From: Streptomyces tibetensis
GTDB lineage: Bacteria > Actinomycetota > Actinomycetes > Streptomycetales > Streptomycetaceae
Direction of reading: 5' to 3'
Length of the DNA: 64,000 bases
NCBI RefSeq assembly: GCF_007655005.1
Contig: NZ_SZVW01000016.1
Coordinates: 62,001-126,000 of the forward strand
Shown: positions 1 through 8,329 of the stretch, one piece after another
Layout of the letters: each line of letters starts with the position of its first letter
Numbering within the stretch: the stretch's first letter is position 1
Translations under genes and position numbers: made by a program
The notes under the pieces: model-generated
What the model was told of the DNA's origin: nothing
The model's input: the letters and a program-made list of their open reading frames with translations, nothing else
The model's database searches: none

Positions 1-1
1 G

Positions 2-166
2 CTGGTCACACGCGTGGGCCCGGGAACCGGCCGCCACGCCGACCGGCCGGCGCCCGAAGAGCACCTCGCCACGGTGCCCCCGGCCACGGACCGGCCCATC
101 GGCACCCTCCCGGTACGCACCCCGCAGCGGCCCACGCACCAGCCGCGCCCGCAGACCGGCAGCTGA
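2..166 (+). CDS. C-terminal tail of a truncated upstream gene
   Basis: An open frame enters from the left edge and stops at TGA 164-166, giving 54 residues (LVTRVGPGTG... ending PQTGS). The tail is rich in Pro, Arg and Thr and looks disordered. No domain is visible, so the function cannot be stated. It lies 57 nt upstream of the roadblock-like gene on the same strand and may share its transcript. In streptomycetes, roadblock-type proteins often follow a sensor kinase with a disordered Pro-rich tail. That link is inference only. Confidence 0.45.
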   Translation: MVTRVGPGTGRHADRPAPEEHLATVPPATDRPIGTLPVRTPQRPTHQPRPQTGS

Positions 167-223
167 GCCACCCGAACTTCCTGACCCCTCGAAGTGGAAG
201 ACCCAAGGAAAGGAACCGAGCGC

Positions 224-598
224 ATGGCCAACACGGAGACCGCGCTGAAGGAATGCCTGAGCTCCATCGACGGAGCGACGGCCGTCGCCCTGGTCGACTA
301 CACCAGCGGCATGGCCCTCGGCACCCTCGGCGGTACCAAGGACTTCAACCTGGAAGTCGCCGCCGCGGGCAACACCGACGTCGTGCGGTCCAAGCTGCGC
401 ACCATGGAGCACCTGGGCCTGAAGGAGGAGATCGAGGACATCCTCATCACGCTGAACACCCAGTACCACCTCATCCGCCTGCTGAAGGGGCGCGGCGGCA
501 GCGGACTCTTCCTCTACCTCGTGCTCGACGGGAGCAGGGCCAACCTCGCGATGGCCCGCCACCAGCTGCGCCGTATCGAAGCCGACCTGGAGGTCTGA
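224..598 (+). CDS. Roadblock/LC7-like small protein
   Basis: A 124-residue cytoplasmic protein starting MANTETALKE. An in-frame GTG lies 30 nt upstream, but ATG 224 has a clear ribosome site (AAGGAAAGGA, about 204-213) and is preferred. The pattern resembles a roadblock/LC7 fold: an N-terminal helix, the segment SIDGATAVALVDYTSG, a central helix (VVRSKLRTMEHLGLKEEI) and paired strands (DILITLNTQYHLIRLL, GLFLYLVLDG). Such proteins bind small GTPases or act in sensor modules (conservons). No GTPase or DUF742 partner is visible here, so its partner is unknown. The family call is from pattern only. Confidence 0.7.
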   Translation: MANTETALKECLSSIDGATAVALVDYTSGMALGTLGGTKDFNLEVAAAGNTDVVRSKLRTMEHLGLKEEIEDILITLNTQYHLIRLLKGRGGSGLFLYLVLDGSRANLAMARHQLRRIEADLEV

Positions 599-618
599 AC
601 CGGCACCACCGGACGGGA

Positions 619-648
619 GCCCTCCGCCACGCACGTGTCGCGGAGGGC
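619..648 (+). terminator. Probable terminator after roadblock gene
   Basis: A perfect 9-bp stem (GCCCTCCGC at 619-627 with GCGGAGGGC at 640-648) and 12-nt loop lie 20 nt past the roadblock stop. There is no U-tract, as is usual in high-GC actinomycetes. Confidence 0.5.
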
Positions 649-693
649 CCCGGCACGCCGCACGGGGACGACATGCGTCCAGCCGCACGCGTC

Positions 694-699
694 TACGGT
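694..699 (+). promoter_or_regulatory. -10 element for leaderless monooxygenase mRNA
   Basis: TACGGT ends 7 nt before ATG 707, and no Shine-Dalgarno sequence is present. The spacing fits transcription starting at the initiation codon. No convincing -35 was seen. Confidence 0.45.
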
Positions 700-706
700 A
701 TGTGTC

Positions 707-2221
707 ATGACGGCACCCCTGGACGTGCTCGTGGTGGGCGCGGGCCCCACCGGACTCGCCCTCGCGACCCAACTGCGCGCCTACGACACCCCGTTCCGGA
801 TCGTGGACCGCTCAACGGACCGCGCCCGCGAGTCGCGCGCCCCGGCGATCCAGCCCCGGACCCTGGAGATGCTGTCCGCGTTCGGTGTGGCGGACGACCT
901 CGTCGACCGGGGCAACGCGACGGTCGGGCTGCACCTGCACCTGCCCCGGCGGGTGCTGCGCGTCCCGGTGTTCGACGTCGGCTGCGACGACACGCCGTAC
1001 CCGTTCCTGCTCTTCCTCCCCCAGTCGGAGACGGAAGCCACCCTGACGGCTCATCTGGCCGCACGGGACGTGATGGTCGAGCGCGGCACGGAGCTGCTGA
1101 GGGCCGAACCCGGGGGCGAGTACGTCACCTGCCGCCTGCGACACCGGGACGGGACCGAGGAGAGCGTACGGGCCCGCTACGTGGCCGGCTGCGACGGCGC
1201 GCACAGCACCGTGCGCTCCCAGGCCGGCATCGGCTTCGAGGGGTACGCCTATCCGCAGACGTTTCTGCTCGCGGATCTGGAGGCCGACGGACTCGAGCCG
1301 GGCGTCGCGCACACGTACATGACCGCGGCCGGCCTGTTGTTCTTCTTCCCGCTCGGCACTCCGGCCACCTGGCGGATGATCGCGATGCACCCACCGGGCA
1401 GTCCCGGCGGTAAGCTGAGCCTGGACCTCCTCCAGCGGATCGCGGACGACTGGACGCCTGACAGGCTGTCCCTGCGCGACCCGGTCTGGATGACGAGCTT
1501 CCGCATCCACAACCGCGGCGCCACCCACTACCGCAGGGGCCCCTTCTTCCTCGCCGGCGACGCGGCGCACATTCACAGCCCGGCCGGCGGACAGGGCATG
1601 AACACCGGCATTCAGGACGCGCTCAACCTGGGCTGGAAGCTCGCCCATGTCTGCCGCGGCGCGGCGCCCGAGGAGTTGCTGGAGACGTACGAGGCGGAGC
1701 GCGCCCCGGTCGGCCACGGCGTACGCCGCCTCACCGACCGTGCCTTCACCGTCGGTACGAGCAGCCATCCGGCCCTGCGGCTGGCTCGGACGCGACTCGC
1801 CCCGCACATGGCCCCGCTGCTGCTGCGAGCGACCGGCGCCCGGGCGCGCCTGTTCCGCACCGTGTCCGAACTCGGCATCCACTACCGCCGCGGCCCCGCG
1901 TCCGTCACCGGGCGGCACCGCCCCCGGCAGGGGCCCCGCGCCGGAGACCGACTGCCCGACGCCCCGGCCGGACTCCAGCGACGCGTCGCCGGACCGGGCT
2001 ACCACCTCCTGCTCACCGGCCCCGCCCACGTCTGGCCCGATGACCTGCCCCCGGGCGGACGGCGCGACCTGCTGACCGTGCACCACCTGGGCCCGCGAAG
2101 CCCGTGGCCGGGCCTCACCCACGCCCTCGTACGGCCCGACGGATACGTGGGTCACCTGGCGGGTGGCACCGACCTCACGGGCCTGCGCGCCTACCTGGAC
2201 CGCTGGCTGCCGACCCCCTAG
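707..2221 (+). CDS. FAD-dependent aromatic monooxygenase
   Basis: A 504-residue flavoprotein hydroxylase of the PheA/TfdB/MhpA type. It has an N-terminal Rossmann FAD motif VVGAGPTGLALATQL (residues about 7-21), the DG motif GCDGAHSTVRS (about 163-173) and the second FAD motif GDAAHIHSPAGGQGMNTGIQDA (about 284-305). The C-terminal 130 residues match the degenerate thioredoxin-like domain of this family. Such enzymes hydroxylate phenols or polyketides using NAD(P)H and O2; the substrate cannot be read from sequence. ATG 707 puts the FAD motif right at the N-terminus; longer in-frame starts add 24 arginine-rich residues without a ribosome site. It converges with the hydrolase gene at 2218, and their stop codons overlap. 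Confidence 0.92.
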   Translation: MTAPLDVLVVGAGPTGLALATQLRAYDTPFRIVDRSTDRARESRAPAIQPRTLEMLSAFGVADDLVDRGNATVGLHLHLPRRVLRVPVFDVGCDDTPYPFLLFLPQSETEATLTAHLAARDVMVERGTELLRAEPGGEYVTCRLRHRDGTEESVRARYVAGCDGAHSTVRSQAGIGFEGYAYPQTFLLADLEADGLEPGVAHTYMTAAGLLFFFPLGTPATWRMIAMHPPGSPGGKLSLDLLQRIADDWTPDRLSLRDPVWMTSFRIHNRGATHYRRGPFFLAGDAAHIHSPAGGQGMNTGIQDALNLGWKLAHVCRGAAPEELLETYEAERAPVGHGVRRLTDRAFTVGTSSHPALRLARTRLAPHMAPLLLRATGARARLFRTVSELGIHYRRGPASVTGRHRPRQGPRAGDRLPDAPAGLQRRVAGPGYHLLLTGPAHVWPDDLPPGGRRDLLTVHHLGPRSPWPGLTHALVRPDGYVGHLAGGTDLTGLRAYLDRWLPTP

Positions 2222-3192
2222 GCCGGGAGGCCGGCGAGCCACTCGACCAGGAGCCGGTTGGTGTCGGCGGGACGCTCCTGCTGAACGAAGTGACCGCAGC
2301 CGTCCAGAAGGTGCGAGCCCCTCAGCCCGGGCAGCGTGGTCGGGTACGCCTCGATCGCGTCGGCCAGCCAGGTCGTCGACGCGTCCAGGGTGCCTCCGAT
2401 GAACAGCGACGGCTGGGTGACAGGGGCACCGGCGAAGTCCGCCAGGTCCCACCAGTCGCGGTCCATGTTCCGGTACCGGTTCAGCGCCCCCGTCAGTCCG
2501 GTGCGTTCGAACTCCGCGGCGTAGACGTCGAGGTCGGCCTCACTCAGCCACTCCGGCAGCCGGCCGGCGGGGAACCGGTCGCGCAACCGACCGCCGCGGG
2601 CCACGAAATGAGGGTCGGCCTCGGGCCGCGTGTCCGCCGACAGGGCCGCGTAGAAGCCCGCGAGCCAGCCGCGCACGTCGGGCTCGATCTCCGCCTCGGC
2701 CCGGCCCGGCTCCTGGAAGTAGGAGACGTAGAACTCCTCGTCACCCCCCATCCGCGCGAAAACCTCACTCGGTCGCGGCCCGCCGGGCGGGGTGTAGGGC
2801 ACGCTCAGCAGCCCCACCGCGCGGAAGATCTCCGGCCGGACCAGAGCGGAGGTCGCCGCGATGGTCGCGCCCCAGTCGTGCCCGACGAGCACCGCGGACG
2901 GCTCGCCCAGGGCCTCCACCACGGCGACGTTGTCCTCCACGAGCTCGAGCATCCGGTACGCGTCCCCCTCCGGGGGCCGGGACGAGCGTCCGTAGCCGCG
3001 TACGTCCACGGCGACCGCGCGGTATCCGGCCGCTGCCAGAGCCGGCAACTGGTGGCGCCAGGAGTACCAGGACTCGGGAAACCCGTGCAGCAGGAGGACG
3101 AGCGGTCCGGCGCCCTGCTCCACGAGGTGGGTGCGGCCGGCCGGTGTGGGCACCAGACGATGTGTGCGGTCGGCGACGGACGTCTGCGGCAT
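2218..3192 (-). CDS. Alpha/beta hydrolase, epoxide hydrolase-like
   Basis: A 324-residue cytoplasmic hydrolase. It has the oxyanion motif HGFPESWYSWR, the nucleophile motif GHDWGA (Asp nucleophile, as in epoxide hydrolases), an acid in GTLDASTTW, and the catalytic His in GCGHFVQQERP. A cap region rich in Trp, Tyr and Phe lies between strands 6 and 7. ATG 3192 has GGGAGG 6 nt upstream; a start 21 codons earlier lacks one. An Asp nucleophile suggests epoxide or haloalkane hydrolysis rather than ester cleavage. It runs tail-to-tail with the monooxygenase, which could make the epoxide, but co-regulation is not shown. Confidence 0.9.
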   Translation of the reverse strand: MPQTSVADRTHRLVPTPAGRTHLVEQGAGPLVLLLHGFPESWYSWRHQLPALAAAGYRAVAVDVRGYGRSSRPPEGDAYRMLELVEDNVAVVEALGEPSAVLVGHDWGATIAATSALVRPEIFRAVGLLSVPYTPPGGPRPSEVFARMGGDEEFYVSYFQEPGRAEAEIEPDVRGWLAGFYAALSADTRPEADPHFVARGGRLRDRFPAGRLPEWLSEADLDVYAAEFERTGLTGALNRYRNMDRDWWDLADFAGAPVTQPSLFIGGTLDASTTWLADAIEAYPTTLPGLRGSHLLDGCGHFVQQERPADTNRLLVEWLAGLPA

Positions 3193-3285
3193 GGATCCTC
3201 CCGCGATGTGAAGGGCGTTCGGTCCATCGATCATCCAGCGCCCGCCGCGCCGCACGCCAAGCCTGTTGCCGGATCGGCAAAAGGC

Positions 3286-3780
3286 TCAGCCGTGGTAGGT
3301 GATGTACCCGTTGCCGTCCGCGTCGGAGCCGCGCTTGGTGTACGAGTGCACGTCGGCACGGCTGCCGGACGGCTTGTACACGTAGATGGTGTCCTTGTCG
3401 TTGTTCCACATGAAGTTGCAGTTGTCGCGGTAGACGACGTTCTTGGAGTCGGAGTCGGCCCCGTTGCCGCCGCGCAGCTTCACGTAGTCACCCGGCTGAA
3501 GGGTGTGGCTCGCGGTGAAGGTGAACCTGTTGCCCGCGGCGTCCTTCACGACGTACCCCTTGAGGTTCACGGTCGTCGAGCGCGAGTAGTTCTTGATGGT
3601 CAGGTACTCCGCGGCGGTGTTCCCGCCCGAGCACCGGTTCGAGTCGCTGCCGGGAGCGTCGTACTGGATGCCCCGGATCTTCAGCGCGGAGTCGTACTCG
3701 GCGGCCTGGGCGGGAACCGCCGAGAGGGCGGTGAGAGCCCCGGCGGCGACGGCCGTGGTGGCGACAAGGCGTATACGCAT
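3286..3780 (-). CDS. Secreted lamin-tail domain protein
   Basis: A 164-residue exported protein. The signal peptide MRIRLVATTAVAAGALTALS is followed by a likely cleavage site AQAAEYDS (about residues 28-30). The mature part matches a lamin-tail (LTD) domain: LKIRGIQYDAPG, EYLTIKNYS, VNLKGYVVKDAAGNRFTF, LQPGDYVKLRGG, VYRDNCNFMWNNDKDTIYVY. A Cys pair (RCSGG and DNCNF) could form a disulfide. ATG 3780 is chosen for its AGGGGGGA ribosome site; an upstream in-frame ATG would put 27 charged residues before the signal. The fold is found in many bacterial cell-surface proteins and extracellular nucleases. The role here is unknown. Confidence 0.88.
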   Translation of the reverse strand: MRIRLVATTAVAAGALTALSAVPAQAAEYDSALKIRGIQYDAPGSDSNRCSGGNTAAEYLTIKNYSRSTTVNLKGYVVKDAAGNRFTFTASHTLQPGDYVKLRGGNGADSDSKNVVYRDNCNFMWNNDKDTIYVYKPSGSRADVHSYTKRGSDADGNGYITYHG

Positions 3781-3871
3781 GGATGTTCGTCCCCCCTGCA
3801 TGACCTTCAAGTGAAGGCGATGTGATGGTTCGGTGAAGCATCCGGATCGTACACGCTTCAAGTACGCGGAA

Positions 3872-3906
3872 GGGCGGGTCCGGTGACATTGCCACCGAAC
3901 CCGCCC
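3872..3906 (-). terminator. Terminator downstream of fprA
   Basis: A 14-bp stem with one mismatch (GGGCGGGTCCGGTG at 3872-3885 against CACCGAACCCGCCC at 3893-3906), loop 7 nt. It lies 30 nt beyond the fprA stop and upstream of the lamin-tail gene, so it separates the two units. Confidence 0.7.
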
Positions 3907-3936
3907 CGCGGAATGTGAGACGTCGGGCGTGAAGCG

Positions 3937-5301
3937 TCAGGCGCCGCTGGCCCGCAGCATGTCCTCGCGCTCGACGATCTTCACGCGCTCGCGGCCCTCG
4001 GGCTCGCCCAGAGCCTTCTCCGCCGCGTCCAGCTTGTACCAGCCGTCCCAGGTGGTGAAGCGGATGTCTCGCTCGGCGAGGAACGCGTCCACGGCCTCGG
4101 GGTCGGGGGTGGCCGGCGTGTGCAGCCGACCGCCGGCGTAGTCCTCCAGCAGGTTCTTCACCGTCTCGTTGGCGTCGCCCTTGGTGTGCCCGATGAGGCC
4201 GATGGGGCCGCGCCGGATCCAGCCGGTGACGTACGTCGACTGCAGGTGCTCGCCCGTCTCCTGGACGACCCGGCCGCCCTCGTCCGGAACGGTGCCGGAG
4301 TCGATGTCCCAGGGCAGCTTGGGGAGTTTGTCGGACAGGTAGCCGACCGCGCGGTACACCGCGCCGACGTCCCAGGTGTTGAAGGTGCCGGTGCCCTTGA
4401 CGTTGCCGGTGCCGTCGAGCTCCGTGCGCTCGGTGCGCAGACCCACGACCTTGCCGTCCTCGCCGAGGACCTCGACCGGCGACTCGAAGAAGTGCAGGAA
4501 GAGCTTGTGGGGCCGGTCGCCGGCGTCGCGGATCGCCCAGTTCTCCAGGGTCTTGGCCACCATGTCGGCCTGCTTGTTGCCGCGCCGTGTGGTGATCGAG
4601 CCCTCGTCGTAGTCGATGTCCTCGGGGTCGACGATGACCTCGATGTTGGGGGAGTGGTCCAGCTCCCGGAGCTCCATCGGGCTGAACTTGGCCTGCGCGG
4701 GGCCGCGTCGGCCGAACACGTGGATCTCCTTGGCCCTGTTGGCCTTCAGACCCTCGTAAACGTTGGCCGGGATCTCGGTCGGCAGCAGCTCGTCCGCCGT
4801 CTTGGCGAGGATGCGCGCGACGTCCAGCGCGACGTTGCCGACGCCGAGCACGGCGACCTTCTCCGCCTCCAGCGGCCAGGTGCGCGGGACATCCGGGTGA
4901 CCGTCGTACCAGGACACGAAGTCCGCGGCGCCGTACGACCCGTCGAGGTCGATGCCCGGCAGTGAGAGCGCCCGGTCGGCCGTCGCACCGGTAGCGAAGA
5001 TCACGCCGTCGTAGAACGCGCGCAGGTCGTCCAGGCCGATGTCCGTGCCGTAGTCCACGTTGCCGAAGAGCCGGATCTGCGGTTTGTCGAGCACCTGGTG
5101 CAGGGCCGTGATGATGCCCTTGATCCGCGGGTGGTCGGGGGCGACGCCGTAGCGGATCAGGCCGAACGGGGCCGGCATGCGCTCGAAGATGTCTATGGAC
5201 ACACCGGGTTCGGCGGCCACCTCGGACTTGAGCAGGGCGTCGGCGGCGTAGATCCCGGCGGGGCCGGATCCGACGATGGCGACCCGCAGGGGGCGGGGCA
5301 T
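3937..5301 (-). CDS. fprA: Ferredoxin-NADP+ reductase FprA
   Basis: A 454-residue flavoprotein of the adrenodoxin-reductase type. It has FAD site VAIVGSGPAGIYAADALL (about 6-23), the family block RMPAPFGLIRYGVAPDHPRIK, NADP site VAVLGVGNVALDVARIL and the C-terminal motif GWIRRGPIGLIGHTKGDANET. It transfers electrons from NADPH to ferredoxin for cytochromes P450 and Fe-S pathways. ATG 5301 has AAGGGAAC 7-14 nt upstream. It is monocistronic, with its own terminator at 3872-3906 and a possible DmdR/IdeR iron box at 5349-5369. Iron-linked control would fit a ferredoxin reductase but needs testing. Confidence 0.95.
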   Translation of the reverse strand: MPRPLRVAIVGSGPAGIYAADALLKSEVAAEPGVSIDIFERMPAPFGLIRYGVAPDHPRIKGIITALHQVLDKPQIRLFGNVDYGTDIGLDDLRAFYDGVIFATGATADRALSLPGIDLDGSYGAADFVSWYDGHPDVPRTWPLEAEKVAVLGVGNVALDVARILAKTADELLPTEIPANVYEGLKANRAKEIHVFGRRGPAQAKFSPMELRELDHSPNIEVIVDPEDIDYDEGSITTRRGNKQADMVAKTLENWAIRDAGDRPHKLFLHFFESPVEVLGEDGKVVGLRTERTELDGTGNVKGTGTFNTWDVGAVYRAVGYLSDKLPKLPWDIDSGTVPDEGGRVVQETGEHLQSTYVTGWIRRGPIGLIGHTKGDANETVKNLLEDYAGGRLHTPATPDPEAVDAFLAERDIRFTTWDGWYKLDAAEKALGEPEGRERVKIVEREDMLRASGA

Positions 5302-5348
5302 GGTCAGGTTCCCTTCGAGCGGCGACAAGCGATCTCAACGGGAAGCTT

Positions 5349-5369
5349 AAACTAAGGCATGCCTAACCC
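5349..5369 (-). promoter_or_regulatory. Candidate iron box upstream of fprA
   Basis: Read on the minus strand, GGTTAGGCATGCCTTAG lies about 50 nt before the fprA start. It matches 12 of 19 positions of the DtxR/IdeR/DmdR1 consensus TTAGGTTAGGCTAACCTAA, including the run GGTTAGGC and the CCT half. The core AGGCATGCCT is a perfect palindrome. Confidence 0.4.
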
Positions 5370-5464
5370 GGTACGAGGGTCCGGTCTATGAGCTCATAAG
5401 GCTACTTTATGACAAGTCCCTGGTGGCGCTTATGGCGAGGCTTACGGCCGTGCTCACCGCCGTC

Positions 5465-8200
5465 TCAGGGCAGGGACTGCTCCGCCCAGATCACCTTCCC
5501 CGCGGGCAGATAGCGCGTCCCCCAGCGCTCCGCGAGCTGCGCTACGAGGAACAGGCCCCGCCCGCCCTCGTCCGTCATCGTCGCGTACCGCAGGTGCGGC
5601 GAGGTGCTGCTGCTGTCGAACACCTCGCAGATCAGGTTGCGGTCCCGCAGCACCCGCACGCGCATGGGGCCGCCGCCGTACCGCAGCGCGTTGGTGACCA
5701 GCTCGCTCAGGATCAGCTCCGTGCTGAACGTCAGCTCCTCCAGGCCCCACTCGGCCAGCTGCCGGCTGACCGCCGCCCGCACCTCGCCCACGGCGGCCGG
5801 GTCGGCCCGCACCGGCCACTCCGCGACGTGGTCGGCGGTCAGCGCCCGGGTACGGGCCACGATCAGCGCGATGTCGTCGCTGGATCGGGCCGTGAGCTGC
5901 GATTCGAGCACGACCCGGCAGGTGTCCTCCGGAGACTGCCCGGCCCGGCCCAGCGCCTCGCGCAGCATCTCCAGCCCGACGTCGATGTCCCGCTCCCGGT
6001 CCTCGACCAGCCCGTCGGTGTAGAGGACGAGCCGGCTGCCCTCCGCCAGTTCCAGCTCCGCCGTCTCGAACGGCAGGCCACCGAGCCCCAGCGGGGGACC
6101 GGCGGGCACGTCGGGGAACTCCACGCTGCCGTCCGGGTGGATCAGCGCCGGCGGCGGATGCCCGGCCCGCGCGACGGTGCAGCGCCGGGAGACCGGGTCG
6201 TAGACGGCGTACAGACAGGTCGCGCCGGTGACCGGGGCGCTGCCGTCCTCCTCCGTCTCGTCCTGGTCGATCCGGCCGACCAACTCGTCCAGCAGGGCGA
6301 TGAGTTCCTCGGGCGGCAGATCGAGTGCGGAGAAGTTGTGCACGGCGGTGCGCAGCCGCCCCATCGTGGCCGCGGCGTGCAGCCCGTGGCCGACGACGTC
6401 CCCGACCACGAGCGCGACCCTGGCACCCGACAGCGGCAGCACGTCGAACCAGTCGCCGCCCACCCCGGCCTGCGCCGGCAGATAGCGGTAGGCGATCTCC
6501 AGGGCGTCCTGCTCGGGCAGGTTACGGGGGAGCAGGCTGCGCTGGAGCGTCACCGCCATGCTGTGCTCGCGGGTGTAGCGGCGGGCGTTGTCGATGGAGA
6601 CGGCGGCCCGCGCGACCAGCTCCTCCGCCAGGGCCAGCTCGTCCGTGTCGAAGGGTTCCGGCTTCTCGTAGCGCCAGAAGCTCACCACGCCGAGTATCAG
6701 GGTGCCGGCTCGCAGCGGCACGGTGATCAGCGAGTGGATGCCGTACGCGACGATCTGCGCGGAGCGCTCCAGGTCCTGCGCCCGCCAGCCCGGGGCCTCA
6801 CCCAGCCGGGGCTCCAGGACGGGACTGCCCGTGGCGAGGCTGCGGCCCTGCGGGGAGGACTCGACGAACCTGATCCGCTCCCCGGACGGATAGAGCGGCG
6901 CGTCCTTGCGGATCCCGCTCACCGCGGTCCGGCTGAGCGCGGCCGCCGCGTTCGGCTGCCCGCCGCCCAGCACCGCGTCGAACAGGTCCACGGTGACGAA
7001 GTCGGCGAACCGGGGCACGGCCAGTTCGGTGAGCTCCTCGGCGGTGCGGGTCACGTCCAGGCTGGTCCCGATGCCCACTCCGGCGTCGTACAGCATGTTG
7101 AGCCGCTCGCGCGCGGTCTCGGCCCGCCCGGACAGGGCCCGCAGCTCCGTGGAGTCGCGCAGGGTGGCGACGCTGCCGGGCGGGACGCCCGCACGGTCCG
7201 TGGTCCGCTGGTTGACGGCGAGGAGCCGGTCCCCGACCAGGTGCACCTCGTCCGTGGCGACCCGGCCCGAAGCCAACAGGTCGGCGATGCCCGGGTCCAG
7301 ACCCAGACCGAGGACGTGCCGGCCCTCGGCGTCGGCGGGCAGCCCGAGCAGGCGGTGCGCCTCGTCGTTGGCGAGCAGCAGGGTGCCCCCGTCGTCGACG
7401 ATGAGCACGCCCTCGCGCACGGCGTGCAGCACGGCGTCGTGGTGTTCGTACATCCGGGTCATCTCGTGCGGCCCGAGCCCATGGGTCTGGCGCAGCAGCC
7501 GCCGGCTCACCAGCGCGGCACCCGCCGTCGCCAGGGCGAGCGCCGCGGCGGCGGCCGCGAGCACGAGCGGCAGCTGGCGGTCGGCGGTCCCGCCCACGTT
7601 CTTGGTCGTGATCCCCGCCGAGACCAGACCCACGACCCGGCCATCTTGGTCCTTCACCGGTACGACGGCCTGGACGAGCGGGCCGAGGGTGCCGTCGACC
7701 TCGTCGGTGAAGGACTTTCCGGCCAGCGCCGGCGCGATCGTCCCGACGAACTTCTTCCCGATCCGGTCCGGCTTGGGGTGGGTGTAGCGGATCCCGTCGG
7801 TGTTCATGACGACGATGAAGTCGACCTTCGACCGCTCACGGGCGGCTTCGGCGCGTGGCTGGAGCACAGCGGTGGGATCAGGTCCCTGCAGCGCCTCGAC
7901 GGTGCCCGGTGCGTTGGCGAAGGTCTCGGCGACGGCGAGCGAACGGTTGCGGGCCTCCTGCGTGGTGTCGTGCCGCACCTGCAGCACCAGCGCCACGACG
8001 GCCGCCACGACCAGCAGCAGCACGATCACCACGACGAGCAGGAACACCTGTCCGGCGACGCTGCGTCCGCCCAGCACCGACCGCAGCCCCGCCACCGGTT
8101 GCCACCGCGACGGGCCCGCCTCCCGCCGCTGCCGTGCCGACGGCGCAGCGCCGGGCCGCAGGGGCGATCGAGTCCCGGATCGACCCATGAGTCGGACCAT
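5465..8200 (-). CDS. Membrane sensor PP2C phosphatase (Cache-PAS-GAF-SpoIIE-HATPase)
   Basis: An 911-residue one-protein signalling system. After an Arg-rich head comes TM1 (about 49-73), an extracellular single-Cache domain (about 74-210, with HPKPDRIGKKFVG and DQDGRVVGLVSAG), TM2 (about 212-232), a PAS domain (about 255-350), a GAF domain (about 370-530), a SpoIIE PP2C domain with metal Asp motifs GVGGDWFD, VVGDVVGHG and SSDDIALIV, and a C-terminal RsbW-like ATPase (ELVTNALRYGGG, DEGGRGLFLV). Such proteins dephosphorylate anti-anti-sigma factors in response to ligands. The C-terminal kinase may rephosphorylate or bind the same partner. No partner gene is adjacent. ATG 8188 is an alternative start. 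Confidence 0.93.
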   Translation of the reverse strand: MVRLMGRSGTRSPLRPGAAPSARQRREAGPSRWQPVAGLRSVLGGRSVAGQVFLLVVVIVLLLVVAAVVALVLQVRHDTTQEARNRSLAVAETFANAPGTVEALQGPDPTAVLQPRAEAARERSKVDFIVVMNTDGIRYTHPKPDRIGKKFVGTIAPALAGKSFTDEVDGTLGPLVQAVVPVKDQDGRVVGLVSAGITTKNVGGTADRQLPLVLAAAAAALALATAGAALVSRRLLRQTHGLGPHEMTRMYEHHDAVLHAVREGVLIVDDGGTLLLANDEAHRLLGLPADAEGRHVLGLGLDPGIADLLASGRVATDEVHLVGDRLLAVNQRTTDRAGVPPGSVATLRDSTELRALSGRAETARERLNMLYDAGVGIGTSLDVTRTAEELTELAVPRFADFVTVDLFDAVLGGGQPNAAAALSRTAVSGIRKDAPLYPSGERIRFVESSPQGRSLATGSPVLEPRLGEAPGWRAQDLERSAQIVAYGIHSLITVPLRAGTLILGVVSFWRYEKPEPFDTDELALAEELVARAAVSIDNARRYTREHSMAVTLQRSLLPRNLPEQDALEIAYRYLPAQAGVGGDWFDVLPLSGARVALVVGDVVGHGLHAAATMGRLRTAVHNFSALDLPPEELIALLDELVGRIDQDETEEDGSAPVTGATCLYAVYDPVSRRCTVARAGHPPPALIHPDGSVEFPDVPAGPPLGLGGLPFETAELELAEGSRLVLYTDGLVEDRERDIDVGLEMLREALGRAGQSPEDTCRVVLESQLTARSSDDIALIVARTRALTADHVAEWPVRADPAAVGEVRAAVSRQLAEWGLEELTFSTELILSELVTNALRYGGGPMRVRVLRDRNLICEVFDSSSTSPHLRYATMTDEGGRGLFLVAQLAERWGTRYLPAGKVIWAEQSLP

Positions 8201-8329
8201 GTGCCATGTCTACACTGCCGGGCTCCGGGAGGCGAGGGGCATCACCCATGGTGACAGGGGGTTCTCACCGTTTCATCACGTCCGAGGACCTGCACGGGCT
8301 CCCTGCCCACCGCACACCGTACGACGGTT

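Noticed and set aside
812..2452. 546-codon minus-strand open frame
   Set aside because: Antisense to the FAD monooxygenase and crossing its stop; no motif, biased composition typical of high-GC shadows.
2104..3825. 573-codon plus-strand open frame
   Set aside because: Antisense to the alpha/beta hydrolase and lamin-tail genes; repetitive Val/Gly/Arg sequence with no ribosome site.
5423..8254. 943-codon plus-strand open frame
   Set aside because: It is the antisense shadow of the sensor phosphatase. Its product is Arg/Gly/Val/His low-complexity, whereas the minus strand has five intact domains.
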